Notes: a model not told the origin generated them from the letters alone. A stretch of 64,000 bases of DNA from Isoetes taiwanensis (GCA_021234155.1 JAJEKV010000025.1:3807773-3871772), one strand, 5' to 3'; positions 20,557 through 33,086 are shown, counted from the stretch's first letter. Numbers and translations are program-made.

Positions 20557-20879
20557 AAACCACAGAAGTTTCAACACGCAATGATCTGCCATGATTTCAG
20601 AAATATCCGGATGTGGCTGTCGTTGTGCCACTTCTTTATCTTCGTCCAGCTGCAATCCTAATCTGGCAGCGGAAGATTTGCTACGTGCTGGAAACACAGA
20701 ATAGATCAGGAAAGAACGTGGCGGCAGAGAAAAAAAACGTCCCTTTTTTTTTTAGCTATTTTTTGCCCCCCGAAACACAGAATATGCTAACGAATCTTGC
20801 CAATAATAATTACATGTGTTAGATAATGTTATTGTGTAAGTGTTGGACCCAGCCCTAAATTTAAAGGCTGAGATTTGAT

Positions 20880-23165
20880 TATTTTATTTAATGGTTGAGA
20901 TTTAATCTGATTCAGTGGCTATCTCGATTAGGGTTCGAGGCACAGGGAGTTCGATTAGGATTAGGGAGCTCGAGGATTTCTTTAGAAGTTGCATGCGTTT
21001 CATCTGCGCATCTTTTCTTCTAAAAATACGGCTGCCTCCAAAATCCAGCATGTTGAGTCGATTTGCAGAAGCCAGTTGGAGTCGGCTGGCGATACGCAAG
21101 CGGTCGCAGGTAACTGGAGATCGGCAATTAGCCAGACGATTTTTGCAGAGTAGTATTATGCACCCGAAGCTTTGGCCTGTGAATCGTGTGTGCAAATAGG
21201 TCTTCAATGCATGTTCACACAGTGGTTAAGCAGAGGTTTTCAAGCCATATCTGTTTCCTTCAGCTGCAACAGGCTGTTAAATTTGAACTGCGCGTGCTTA
21301 AGAGCAGCTTAGTCTTCAACGACCTACAACATGTGTTTTATTTAGACCATCTCTGTGTTTTGTTTCAGTCTTATATCTGCAAAGGTTCCTAGCAAGGTAA
21401 GAATATTTGGGCCAATGTGTTTTTGTTATGTAAGGCAGGCCATCATCCTCCTATTGCCATATTATGCTGAATGATTTAAATTGTCCCTGGCTCTTTTTGC
21501 AGGATATTGCTTATTGGGCAAATGCCCCTTTGTAATTACTTTGATTAATCGTAATGAAGAGTATTGCTCATAATGCTAAGGGGAGTTGAGAATCTTTTAC
21601 AAACAAAAAGGTAAGGGTTCATGCTTTGTTGGCGTCTTTGTTGGATTGACATGCTTCATCATATCTTCTACATGTTTTTGCGAAGGTTTTAAGCGCGCCA
21701 AGTGCTCCAGGTGCACCAGTTTCTGGAGAAATATGCTTCAGTTTGTCAGTCTACATGTAATCAAGTGCATAGGTACATAAAAAGATCTTAAATTCTATGG
21801 CACTCCATTGCATACTTTCTCTAGCTAAGAATTGTTTATCCTCCTTCATTGCATACTTTCTCTTATGGGTGTATATTTTCAAGTCCGTTTGTTTGCTATA
21901 TTGCACATATAATTCTGTTTTCTTAGTAATGTGTTGCGCACAGGGCAGTTGCTGGTGTAGTTTGCTTTACTGTAGCATTTCACAGTGTGCAAGACACTCA
22001 CAGGTAAATATTTCTAACTTATGAAAGAACCCAAATGATCATGGTTGTTTTGCAGTGAGATAACGAAATTGGGTAAGCATGTACAATAGCAAAAGCTTTA
22101 AGTATGTGCGAGACATGATTAAAAAGACTCTAAAGAAACTAACCAGCTCATTAACACGCATTTTTGTACAAATTCCATTTTTAAAATATTAAATGTAGCA
22201 ATATAGGATGCTATGTTGTCTTTTGCATTTGTAAAAACTGCTGGAGAATGTAATTTGCGCCAGAACACTTCCCAATTACCTGTTGCTAGAATTGGTCATT
22301 TTTGATGTGTCTAGAAATTAGAGACACAGAGAAGTGATATGGAAGAGAACCCCATGAGGTGGTAAGTTCTGTTTTTTTCCAAAATATCCTGCAAATTGTA
22401 TAGTTGAATATAGGTTTTTGAATAGGTTTGCTGGTATTTCAAGGAATTTCCTTGAGCAAAAATTCGTAGCATTTCCCAATCATCTGTTGCTGGAATGGGT
22501 TCCCTAAAAAGCAAAGACACAGAAGTGATGTAGAAGAGGGCTCAATGCGAGAATATATTTTGGTCCCAGCACTGCATGTTAGTTTCTTTGAATTTACTGC
22601 ATTTATAATTAGGTTTTGCACTGCCTACAGTTTTGAAGGTTTTGCTGGTATAAATTACAGGGAAGATGTCCTCTCGAACACTTTGCGTTGCAGAGCTCCC
22701 AACGCCTCCTGCTCTGCCTGTACCATCACGCTCGATTCTTGAAGGAATGGCTGCCTTTGTAAGCTCAGCGATTGAAACAGCATATGCTGCTGCTACTTGG
22801 CGTGCTTGCAGGATTGCACATTCTCTTTTGCATTCCACTGCAGTGTCCTTTGAGAGGGCCACCAGATGACAGAAGCATTGGTGTGCTGGTTCACAGAAGT
22901 TTCATTTGAATGACTACATCAGTTATCAAGCCAAACAGTGCCTCTTGCAAAGCCATTGATATTGGTCATTGCAACATGTTATGTTGGTCTTCCAGGCACT
23001 GTAGAGAACGTTCTTACCAGATCACACAGTACGATTGAAGATTTGGCAGTACCAGCTTTTGTTGAATGGGCAGAATCTCTGGCCTCCATAGTAGATGGTG
23101 CTGATACACAATTATCCTTGGAGTCTGAATTAAAGTTGGCGGGTAAGGCCTTGAAAATGTTTTAA
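20880..23165 (+). other. Possible exons of an unidentified plus-strand gene
   Basis: Several splice-like signals occur on the plus strand: CAAG|GTAAG near 21,392, TTTTTGCAG near 21,502 and TCACAG|GTAAAT near 21,999. The best coding-like piece is 22,666-22,869, beginning MSSRTLCVAELPTPPALPVP after TTACAG. Another is about 23,020-23,141 (STIEDLAVPAFVEWAESLAS), ending at a GTAAGG donor. They could be 5' exons belonging with the BUBR1-like exons downstream, but I see no homology that proves it, and the second copy of that gene (unit C) lacks this region. Confidence 0.3.
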
Positions 23166-23516
23166 TTTATGTAAGTGCCATGGTATTCATTCATGTACGT
23201 CATAACATTAACATCTTAGTATGGATGGATGTAGTAACTGCACTCACAAATAAAGCTATCACATTATATGCAATCCCACTCCTTTCACCAATACACATGT
23301 TGCTACAATTATGATGGCACCTATAGCCCAGGAATCGCCCTTATTTTTCTTCCTAACAGTTTTGGCTATGGTTTTCCCTCCTTCGTTTTTTTCCCCTTGT
23401 GGCACCGCCAGACAATCGTCTTTCTGCTATGGCAGAGCAGAGCAGCGCATCCACAACCGTCGCCATAACTCTCATCTGCCTGTCTTCATCCACAATTTTC
23501 CTGGTGTTTGTCTAAG

Positions 23517-25156
23517 TTTTGGAATTTGCTGCTTGAAGCTATTGATACTTATGTTGGAGATGATCCTCTGGAGCCTTGGATCAGGTAACAATCTTTTGCC
23601 CTTGCTTTTGCTTAAATATCTTTCCCCTTATTTTTCCTGTTTTTCTTCTAGATAGTAACTTGTATTTTATCTATAGATGTATTGAATGGACACAAGAAGC
23701 ATACCCTTCTAAAGGAGCACAATCTGGCATACTTCCAATGCTAGAACTATGTGTGAGAACATTTCGTGACAACAAGAAGTACCGGACAGATTTAAGATAC
23801 CTCCGAGTTTCGATGAACTACGTAAGCTTTATCTCTATCCCATTCATGTTTAAGAACTTTGTTCATAAACTTCCATTCTGCATTTCCAGACTGATCGTTG
23901 TACAGACCCCAGAGATATATTCAAATTTTTGGAGATAAATGAGATTGGAAAAAACCATGCCTTATTTTATGAATCATATGCTAAGGATACGGAGAAGTGT
24001 AGGAATTTCTCCAAAGATAATGAAATCTATGCCCTGGGTATTTCAAGGTATTATATCTAGTGTTCTTTCCATCATGTTATGTTCAATGCTTGAGAAAGTT
24101 TTTTAAAACATTGTATGGGGAAGCGGTGCTAGTTCAGAGGCTGAAAAGCTTGGACAGAGGATTCATAACAAGTTCCAGGAAAGTTGCCAAGTATCCTATG
24201 ATTGAGGTAGTTCTCCTCTGCAGATTGTTGGCATTTTTGCAACAGAAACCACGATGAAGAATATGACTTTATGGACTCTGACACGAGGCTACAGATAATT
24301 TACTAGGGAAAAATAAGAGATCTTTTGGGGAGATAGGAACTGCACTTGCAAAACCAGGTACAACATGCTTTATTTACAGTATTTTTATGCTTACGGAGAC
24401 AATCACCTGCCCAGTGCATTCTTAACAACTTATTTTTATGCTTTTCTCAGCAAGAAAAGTTCATGCACTACAGCCAATAGGGAAGGCCAATCCCAAAATC
24501 AACTTAAGCAAAGGGTGATTGAAGACATTAGAGACACCTCTCTTATCTAAATTTGTTATATGGTTTTCAAAACCTTTGTGTTTGGTTTAGGCTTTCTATA
24601 TATGTAGACCCTGAATTTGGTCCCAACTCTGTCTCACCTGCACCACAAATTGAGAAGCCTCTTTGGACCAATCTGCCAAGTCAGGTAGAAAGATCAAAGG
24701 AGAACATTCAACAACCATCCAAATGGATTAAAGCAAAGGTGCGTATGAATGTGAAATATATCAAAGGCATACAGAGAAGTTATGTTTTGTGTTATGCTCA
24801 GATCCCTCAGAAGCCCACAGGACCACCACCAGAAGATCAGCTGCACGTTTTTGTGGATGAAGAGTTTGTAAGGTGATCTTTTTCTTTTCTTTAATTCATG
24901 TCCTTGGCATTGGTTGACCTTGTACGTTATTTGGTATTTGCAGAGCTGATGTTGTTAGGGCACATGGAACAAAAGATTGTGAATCTATGCCACTAAAGAT
25001 ATGTCTTGACTATGTGCGAGATCTTAAAAGGCAAGTGCTACTTGTTACTTGAAATTCTAACCTGGCTTGGCTCTGAAAGTCCTTTTTCTTTCTAAAATTT
25101 TCAGAGAGTCTAAGATGCTCAGATACGATCATTGGCTAGGTTTTTGGAAGATATGA
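23517..25156 (+). pseudogene. BUB1/BUBR1 (Mad3-like) checkpoint gene fragment, copy A
   Basis: BUBR1/Mad3 holds back the APC/C until kinetochores attach. Exons read: 23,517-23,584 (LLEAIDTYVGDDPLEPWIR), 23,677-23,821 (CIEWTQEAYPSKGAQSGILP...), 23,890-24,047 (DIFKFLEINEIGKNHALFYE), then VQRLKSL near 24,130, RSFGEIGTALAKP near 24,320, KVHALQPIGKANPKINLSK near 24,460, about 24,600-24,738 (YVDPEFGPNSVSPAPQIEKP), 24,802-24,871, 24,944-25,030, and 25,105 to a TGA at 25,156. The first three form the Mad3/BUB1 homology region I (TPR-like). SKENIQQP (24,694-24,717) contains a KEN box, as in the second KEN motif of BUBR1; HVFVDEEF is also typical. The first KEN, kinase and rest are missing. Most junctions are GT-AG; one donor at 25,031 is GC. 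The exon around 24,120 is damaged. The homology is strong; it is probably a duplicated gene fragment. Confidence 0.8.
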
Positions 25157-25443
25157 GATAAAAGCAGATCATTGTTTCTGTTATACATGCAACAGTCAAA
25201 CTCACACAATTTGGAGGCTTATGACAGGGATAATGGTCGGTCACAGACCAATATTACATGGGTAATGGGCAAGTCAGTGTCGAAGTAGCTGTGACCAAAC
25301 ATTTTCCTATGTAAAGGCAATTTTGTCCGGCAGGCAGATATCAAGGTTTGAGGAAGGAGAGAACCTTTGCGCGAGGTAAAAAGAGTCTGTAGTTGACCTG
25401 TTCCTGTCCTTAGATGAAATCTTGAAGATAGTATTTTTAGTGG

Positions 25444-25899
25444 TTAATAACACCTTGCCATGCCCATAATGTCAAATTTTCTCAGTTGACATGTCAAAAC
25501 CATCTTTGGTTCTTTTGTTTTGCTATACCGACCGATCTTGGCTGTGTCGATATTTTGGCAGCCTGACATTTTGCTTTGAGAAGCACTGTTCAAGGTAAGC
25601 TCCTTGGCCTTATGAATTCCCTTGCCGCTAAGCTCAGATAATGGACTTTCTTTACCTGTTGCCCTTGAGTGATGGTCCCAAGCTCCGGCCAAGGCAAAGA
25701 ACACAAGGAAAGTAAATCTCATAGAGCAACAATTGGATTCATATAAATGCCAAATTCTAGGACTTTGGAGCCCACAATCATGAATTGGATACAGGTCCTT
25801 ATGTCTCATGATGTGATCTGTACTGTGATGACTCATCAATAGAAATGTACCCTTTTTGAAAGTTGTGTAAGAACTATGTAAGCAAAAGTTTTGGGTCAA
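25444..25899 (-). CDS. Doubtful small ORF with a signal-peptide-like segment
   Basis: A 151-codon minus-strand frame, repeated in unit C at 49,672-50,127 with a local frame change near the C terminus. From an internal Met (25,719) it reads MRFTFLVFFALAGAWDHHSR, which resembles a secretory signal peptide followed by a short Ser/Lys-rich peptide. No family is recognised, and open frame by chance in duplicated DNA is quite possible. Confidence 0.2.
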   Translation of the reverse strand: MTQNFCLHSSYTTFKKGTFLLMSHHSTDHIMRHKDLYPIHDCGLQSPRIWHLYESNCCSMRFTFLVFFALAGAWDHHSRATGKESPLSELSGKGIHKAKELTLNSASQSKMSGCQNIDTAKIGRYSKTKEPKMVLTCQLRKFDIMGMARCY

Positions 25900-26689
25900 T
25901 CAAACGGGAACACTGCATCCAATGGTCGTACCCTATGTCAGGGGACCATCTAGAAGATAAAGAGGACAAGACAAGTAAGTAATTGACACGAACACGGTAC
26001 AACACCTAAACTCTTTCACATTATGTCATGGAACTCGGGTTATTTATTCCAATTTTGCATCAACTTCACCGACGTTTGTAGGTCGAGGGGAGCAAGGTGG
26101 AAAAAGAACTTAACGAATTCCTTACATTCACTATGCTAGGCAAGTAAGGTGGTAATTTTAGGACGTGCAACCAGAGTTAGGACGGGATGTGTGTAAATGG
26201 AATCTGAGATCGTGATATATTTGGCCAAAAAAAGTGGTATATTCGGCGTGAAAGTGCATGGCAAGGCCAAAATCTTTGGTCAGATCGATCTTCCTGCTTC
26301 ATAGGTTGCGTGATATTCCCTTCAAACTGGTCCTCCATTTTTATTTGAATAACAAACCATAACAAAGTTTCTTTTGATGATCTAGCAGACGCAGAATATC
26401 CAGTTTAATTTAGGAACTAATAGAACTATAGTAGATTTCTTGGACGAAATTGCCTTCTCGTATACCTTAACACTTACCTTAAATGCTCCTCTTGCCAATA
26501 TATGCTTTCCACTAGATGCTTTCCATGTACTTAAATATTGCAGATACTACGGATTGCCCAAAACCATGGGTGGTTATCTGTACCTGTACTTGTAGTATAT
26601 AGATGATTGAAAAATTTTGAACGCATGGTAGAAGTTTGGACACACAAACCCTTAACACGGGTCACCTAAATGCAACAAGTTTATGTATA

Positions 26690-26890
26690 CAGGAATGTTG
26701 CTACTGTGTTGATTCCAGGGAGGAAACAGGGGACGACGCCGTTAGGCAAAGGCCCCTGTTGACTCCCAGGAATCAACACAGGAGCAACATTCGTGAACGT
26801 GAATGGAGGTTGCCGGAATCGCAGGTAAAACCCAAGAATGTTGCGTGGAATGGAGGAATGTTGAGTAAAAACAAGGGACAACAATGACAT
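26690..26890. repeat. Fold-back repeat
   Basis: GAATGTTGCTACTGTGTTGATTCC (26,692 on) is roughly mirrored by GGAATCAACACAGGAGCAACATTC (to about 26,793), enclosing about 60 bp with GGGGAC...GGCCCC. A third related piece, AAGAATGTTGCGTGGAATGG, lies at 26,833. A diverged copy occupies 50,948-51,135 in unit C. It resembles a small fold-back element; I see no clear target duplication. Confidence 0.5.
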
Positions 26891-27316
26891 AAAAATTTGT
26901 TAGCATTCCTTTAAAGAAATAATGCCACGTGGCACGGTGTGATTGGCTGACGCGCCTCAATTAATCCTAACCTACATTTACGTTTCATGTTTGCCATGTA
27001 CATTATTATATTAACTAAGGAGTTGATTCTCTAACGTTTCTTTGAATCTATTGATCGTGAAATAAGTACTCATTATTTTATGGCTACTTGCTCATATTGA
27101 TCTTGAGAATCACACATTAGAAAATCACACTAGTAACAGTGCCCAACGTTGTTGGGCATTAGTTAGGAACCTGTAAATGGTACCAACCCAATCTTCATGT
27201 TAGAACTTATATTATCCATATCTACAAAAGTACATATTAAGCCTTATGCAATTAAATTGAGAGATATGATACATTTTTGCAAGTGAGAAGTTTCACTCAT
27301 ATGCGAAAGTTCTTAA

Positions 27317-28358
27317 CACTAGAGTTGTCCCTTGATGAACCCAAATGGGTTCATTCGGATACTTTTTTTGAAATTCTATTATAGCTCTGAGATAAAGAAT
27401 TTGTCTACATACTCACAATATGTTGTCCTCCATGAGTGTACATATAAGGAAAATTTTATGAAAAATATAGAAAGCTTCTATTACCAAACATAATGTGGAC
27501 CCGAATGCAAAGGGGTCAAGTTTATTCTCAAAGTCTTTCACATTTCTCACATTATTTTGCAAAAATAATTTTTCCTAGGAGTTCTAATTCTTCCATCTTG
27601 TAAATCATGGTATGAGAAATCTATCGCAAGAAGAATAAGAAAAATCTATGGTAGAATTTTCGAGAAAAAATTCCTTAAAGTTTGAAGTTCAGAAGTTCTT
27701 TATGGACCCAGTTAGGTCCCCCGAGGGTCAAAGTTTTGAAAATTCATAGTACTACTCCACTTTTTGCAAAAATGAAATCCATTTAGCAAGCGTGTAGTAC
27801 TTAGTATCTATTTCCATTGAAAAATAACAGTACCTTCACATTCTTATTCTATTTCAAATATCATGGATATGAAATGGTTCCTGAATGTCTATTTTTCAGA
27901 AATTATCTAGGGACCTGACTGGGTCTCTCACGGATTGAAATTATGATTTGCCCATTAATACATCAAATTTTTATGAAATCACATGAAATTTGAAAAATGA
28001 ATAGCGTTCATAGAAAATTAATGTTATCTTGAAATTTGTATTCCATGTTGAGTGCCATGAGATTATATCATATCATCGAAACCATTGAATTGAGTGTATT
28101 TCAAGGTGTGATTGTGCCAAACTTGTGAAGAATTTTATTTCGCCATTGAATATAGTGGTACAACTTCGAGTTAACCTCCCATAGGCCGATTGGCCTCCTC
28201 GGATGATAAAAGAACCTTCCTTCCTTCCTTCCTTACAATTCAGGTGTTCATATTTAAAATCTCATAAGTATCATGAAGAACTAGTCCCTAATATGGAGAA
28301 GGATTGAGGGACCCATATGGGTTGATTAACCCAAACAGTCCCCCAGACAACTCTAGTG
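27317..28358. mobile_element. TTAA-flanked piggyBac-like non-autonomous element, copy A
   Basis: The 5' end is TTAA|CACTAGAGTTGTCCCTTGAT and the 3' end is AGACAACTCTAGTG|TTAA. The terminal inverted repeat CACTAGAGTTGTC is perfect over 13 bp and partly continues inward through CCCAAATGGG/CCCATATGGG. Flanking TTAA on both sides is the target duplication specific to piggyBac. The 1,042-bp interior has no transposase but contains further self-complementary phrases such as GACCCAGTTAGGTCCC and GGGACCTGACTGGGTCTC. It is therefore a MITE-like element mobilised in trans. The same insertion is in unit C, so it predates that duplication. Confidence 0.7.
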
Positions 28359-29220
28359 TTAAGCAAGAGTTATATTAATATCTTCATATACACTTTTAAT
28401 TCTCAAGAGATTTTGATGTTCAATATTCATTTTCTTGTTATGCTGGTCCACAAAGCGCATGGTCATATAAGCACAGTTTCATTAAATATGGACAATACCT
28501 TAATTTGTGGACTTTTTATAAAACAAGCGCTTCCATGACACTAACATACATCCTCAAATGAAAAGCCGCATATGCGCTTAGTAATTTATTCCCCTCGGGC
28601 AAGAGGGGGATCTCCATAGCTTATATGATAGGAGCATCTTATAGGAATAGAATAGAATAGAATAGAATAGTCCCAATGGTAACAAAGCAATGATCTTGGT
28701 AGACCAAGATCATAGCACTGGCCATTCACCCTAGTAGGATAGCTATCCCAAAGAGAACTTCAAGAGAATCTCAAACTATAACCTCAAAAATATGGAAAAA
28801 AAAATCTCATAAGCTAGAATTGTAAGAAGTGATAATCTCTAGAATAAGTAGTTAGATAACAGCTTACATAATTGAAAATTAAAAAATTCTTTTCTTTTCT
28901 TTTTCTTTTTTTTTTTAATGTTAGTACTTGTACAAGTAGTAACAAATGTTAAGAAGTGCAATACAAGCATGGGGTGCCTTAAATAACATGCATGAAGCAA
29001 ACACAATCTATTGGGAAAGATCTTTGAGGTTTTGGCGTATTTTAACATGAGTTAATATCATCTCTTTTCCGCTTGGTGTGGCCAATATTTGGTTTTAGTA
29101 GTTAATATAAACCAAAGGGGCTTGTGCAAAATTAATGGACTTCAAAGGGCTAAAAATTGCCTTGGCCACATTTATCGATTGCCCTTGCTAAAACAAGGCA
29201 AAATTAAAGGCTGAGAGGCA

Positions 29221-30045
29221 TTATTTGAGCCACTTTTTTAAATTGCTCTGGTTAAGAGAGAAGGACTGGAGCCGGAACCTATTGGGCACCCAACTACTTG
29301 TGCTGCTGTATGTCATCGTATAGATTGACATAGGGGTCCAACCTATCCACATCCGAGTGAGTGTGATAGAAATTGCTCTCTGCACGTGGGAAGTAGTAGG
29401 CTGCCACAAAGAGAGGTCTGCTAGAGCGAAACATGAAATAGTGGATGGAGACGAATAGATGGAGGGAGCTCCAGCAGAAATGCCCCATCATTGATCGGGT
29501 AAGGACCAAGGCGGCCATAATCCAGCTTGTTGCAGGGATATGAGGTTGGAAGGTCTCTACGGAGAAGTCGGGCAAGGTCACCAACATGAAAAGTAATCAT
29601 CATCTTGATAACTGAGAAAGCACCTCAAATATTGTTCCAGAGTCTGATTAGTGCATTCTGCTTGTCCATTACTTTGTGTATGATGACCGGATGTCAGTAA
29701 GCGTTCAATATGCCATAACTTCGATGAACTGGGGTGCAAGATTGCTGACAATATTGTCTGGCAATCCATGAAGTTTGACTACTTCGCGAAGGAAAATATC
29801 AGTTGTTCCTTCATTGGTTATAGTGATGTCGCAGGGAATAAAATGAGCCATCTTAGAGAAGCGATCAACAATGACTATGATGGCATCATATCCCTGAGAG
29901 TGGCGCTCCCGATTAAAAGCCATAGAAATACTCTTCCAAAGACCATTTGGAATGCAGGCAAAGGGTTGAAGAAGACCATGAGGAAAATGTCACCTTCATT
30001 CAACAACAGATATCATAGGATCGAACAAAAACTTCGACAGAGCGA
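29221..30045 (-). pseudogene. Ty3/gypsy integrase fragment, unit A
   Basis: Read from right to left: a linker near 29,960 (HGLLQP-like), [17 protein letters not shown] with the first catalytic Asp, then LPDNIVSNLAPQF where the second catalytic Asp (normally SDR.PQF) is Asn, then SNGQAECTNQTLEQYLR with the Glu, and the C-terminal GPY/F module RLGPYPI followed by LELPPSIRLHPLFHVSL. Frames change several times. Only the integrase end of pol is present, without LTRs. It is joined directly to the CACTA sequence at about 30,045. Dead integrase. Confidence 0.8.
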
Positions 30046-32330
30046 CTAAGCCTAGACTACCAATACTGCAGACTAATAAGTTCAAGAGACTTGGCTACTC
30101 CAAATATGCATTAGGGTTGAAATATCATTGCATTCATGCTTGCCCAAATGATTGTGTGTTGTACTCGAATGCATATGCAACATTACATGAGTGCCCAAAA
30201 TGCAAGGAACCACGTTATAACATGGATATGAAGAAGAAAATTATTCCTAGAAGAGTTTTATGCGACATCTACCCATTACTCCCTCGCTTGCAATACATAT
30301 TTCATTCTCCATCTTTGTCAAGATTAATGGATTTTCATGTGACACATCAAGTAATGATAGTTTTAAGAATCCCAAAGAGATGCGTAAGCTATGAAACATA
30401 TAGAAGATAAGTGGCAGGTATTTAAGGATGGACCACGCAATTTAAGTCTTGCTATTGGAATGGATGGGATTTGTCCATTTGGAACATTGTCATCAAAATA
30501 TAGCGTGTGGCCTATAGTTGTGATCAACTACAACATTCCACCATTGGAAAGAACTAAAACTTGTGCATCTACTAGATCCCATGAATATCTTCAAGAATGT
30601 TGGGCAATCACTCTGGAAACATTTGACAGGGGATTGGGAGAAGTTAAGTGCCAGAAGGGATTTACAGAATTGTAATATAATGTGTACTTTGTGGCCTATT
30701 GAAGAGGAGGGCAAAGCCATTAGGACCCCAGGCACCTTGGGTTCTAAGCAAATCCGAGAAGTTACAAGTAACCAATATTCTATCCAAAATGCGCACCCCC
30801 ACTGGCTATAGCGCTTCACTCCGTAAAACCTTCACAAAAGATGGTGACCTAAGCGGGTTGAAGTCCCATGATTGGCATAAATTGATACAGGTATTGACTT
30901 TGTATTAAATATCTTGTGACGTATTTTTTAATTGTGTTTTTGCTGCATTCTAGCACATTCTTCCATGTGCAATTGAGAATTGTCTTACAAGTAACGCTCG
31001 TGCTATTATATATCGACTTGGAAAATTTGCAAGGTATGACACAAAACACGTTTTAGTGGTATATTTTCAATTATATTATTAACAAATAGCAAGTTTGTAC
31101 ATAGATTGGTCTCAATGAAAGAGATTAGCTTAGACGATATTTCAACAATGGAGCGAGAGTTCCCTACAAGTTTTTTTGACCTTCAAGTACACTTATTGAT
31201 TCATCTACCAGAAGAGACTCGACTTGTTGGACCAGCTCCAAGTCAATGGATGTTCTTTTTAGAACGGTACATGAAAATTTTGAAAACTTACGCCTCGACA
31301 AATGGCTAGATTCTCGAGGGGTCTATGGCCGAGGGTCATTTGCTTCATGAAACATTGTTCTTTCTAAATGAAGCCACATTTTCAATACACAAAGTTGCCC
31401 CAAAGGTTTGGAAATGACGAGGAGTATAAGGAAGTAGTAGAAGAGGTCTTACAAGGTCATGGAGTGCTTCAAAAATTGAATGAGGAAATGTTTGAAGAAA
31501 TAACTAAGTTTGTATTAAAATATGGAGGGAGAGATATAAACGTGCTAAAGAGGAAAGAGAGGCAAAATAAAAGAGAATTTGCATATAATAGTATACATCT
31601 TGGCCAAAAAACATATTCTATATCCAGAGTCTTTGGAAGAATTGCCCCGAGCATATGACTCATGATTGGTTGCTTGAAGCAATGGAAGATGCACCTAGAT
31701 AAAAAGAGAGGATGTTCCAAATGATGACTTCAACATTGCACATGGATGTGTTAAAAGGTATAATTTTCTATTTATTGTCAAGGTGTTACATACATATGTT
31801 TCATTTCTCGTGATCCTTCTAAAATGCGTGCCTCGCTTTCACAATTCAATGTGGGCTTATGGAAAATATCTTCTGATCAGAGGCTCGGCAAAGGTCGCTT
31901 GACATATAATCGGAAATTTCTTCTCAATTTGAACAAAAAATGTCAACCCAAGAAGAACGCGGATCGACAAACCGATTACGGTGACCTTAATTATGTTGGG
32001 CAAATTACGATATTATTGATGTTGACTTCCGCTCATTTCATGTAACCATCTTGAGGGCAAAATGGTCCAAAGTTGTTTATAGAGGCAGAAATCAGACCAT
32101 GAGATCACATCCTTCAGGTTTCTACCAAATTGATTCAACACAGGTTCTTGGAGAGATGAATGAACCATTTGTTACCCTAAACAAGTTGAACATATTTTCT
32201 TTTTGAAAAAACCGTTAACCCAATATGGTGGATTGTAGTCCATGTTGTACCAAAGCGCAGATGTCTGATTGCTACTACTACATTAGAGCTTAGCAATGAT
32301 GATCAAGAAGATGATTGATGATATCTTGAC
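30046..32330 (+). pseudogene. CACTA (En/Spm) transposase remnant, unit A
   Basis: Domains in order: the N-terminal part of Tnp2 (Transposase_21) with the zinc-binding-like CPNDCVLYSNAYATLHECPK and KCKEPRYNMD, then LAIGMDGICPFGTLSSKYSV; an internal deletion; DPMNIFKNVGQSLWKHLTGD (DUF4218 start), MEREFPTSFFDLQVHLLIHL with PEETRLVGPAPSQWMF, a connecting region, and DUF4216 (IDVDFRSF-type sequence, RAKWSKVVYRG, HPSGFYQIDSTQV). At least two introns remain (near 30,890-30,955 and 31,760-31,830). Frames break repeatedly, more than in unit B. Transposition function is lost. Units B, C and D carry the same deletion, so they share one deleted ancestor. Confidence 0.8.
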
Positions 32331-32349
32331 TTCTCGAATAATTTCTTAT

Positions 32350-32990
32350 CAGCTTGTCACTTTAAAGTTAGTTTATTGGCACTTATTTGTCATCTTATTG
32401 TCACTTCAAAATCTATTTATTGTTATTTTATTATCGTCGTATTGACACTTTGATGCCAACTTATTGTCAATTTATATTCACTTTTTTGTCACCTTATTCT
32501 CTCCCTTTTGTCACATTTGAGGCACTCTATTGGCACACTATTGACACATTTGTGCCAATGCTTTCTCCAACATCTTTATCAAAGTTATGACATTTTATTG
32601 TCACACTATATAATGGTCAAATTTATATCATTTCTTTGTCACTACTTCATTCTAAAGTTGACATATTTTTGGCACATGGTTTTATCAAAACTTTGTCAAT
32701 CTATTGTCATAGTTGTGTCATTTGTTGCCACATTATAGTCAGACTTAAGCATTTGTTTGTCATCACTCTTGTCAGTATTAAGTCAATTTATTGTCAAATT
32801 TTTGATACATGGTTTTGTCATAACCATATCATTCTATTGTGACATTATAGTCACATTTAAACCATCTTTTTGTCACTTTCTTTTATCACTATCGCATTAC
32901 TCTATTGTCACATTTATTGTCATTTGGATTTCACTATTTTGGTCATTTTTATTGTCACTTTTATATCAGCTTTTGGACATAATATTTTAG
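32350..32990. repeat. TTGTCA-motif array, unit A
   Basis: About 640 bp in which TTGTCAC/TTGTCAT and variants (TTGACAC, TTGGCAC, TTGTGCCA) recur every 10-25 bp in AT-rich DNA, immediately after the CACTA coding region. CACTA elements are known to carry arrays of short subterminal motifs bound by their TNPA-type protein; this has that position and texture. Confidence 0.65.
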
Positions 32991-33036
32991 TGACAAAAAA
33001 AAAAAAAAATGACAATAAATCATTGTTCTCTTTGTA

Positions 33037-33086
33037 GGGAGGAGGGGGAGGGAGGGAGGGAGGGAGGGAGGGAGGAGAGAGAGAGT
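33037..33086. repeat. GGGA/GA purine microsatellite, unit A
   Basis: GGGAGGAGGGGGAGGGAGGG and further GGGA units passing into GAGAGAGA, between the TTGTCA array and the 19-bp minisatellite. It varies in length between units. Confidence 0.9.

Noticed and set aside
22542..22862. Minus-strand 106-aa ORF
   Set aside because: The plus strand has the better splice acceptor and start in the same interval, and no homology supports the minus frame.
32387..32990. Hydrophobic ORFs in the TTGTCA arrays
   Set aside because: They result from T-rich repeats and shift frame among copies, with no conserved start or stop.
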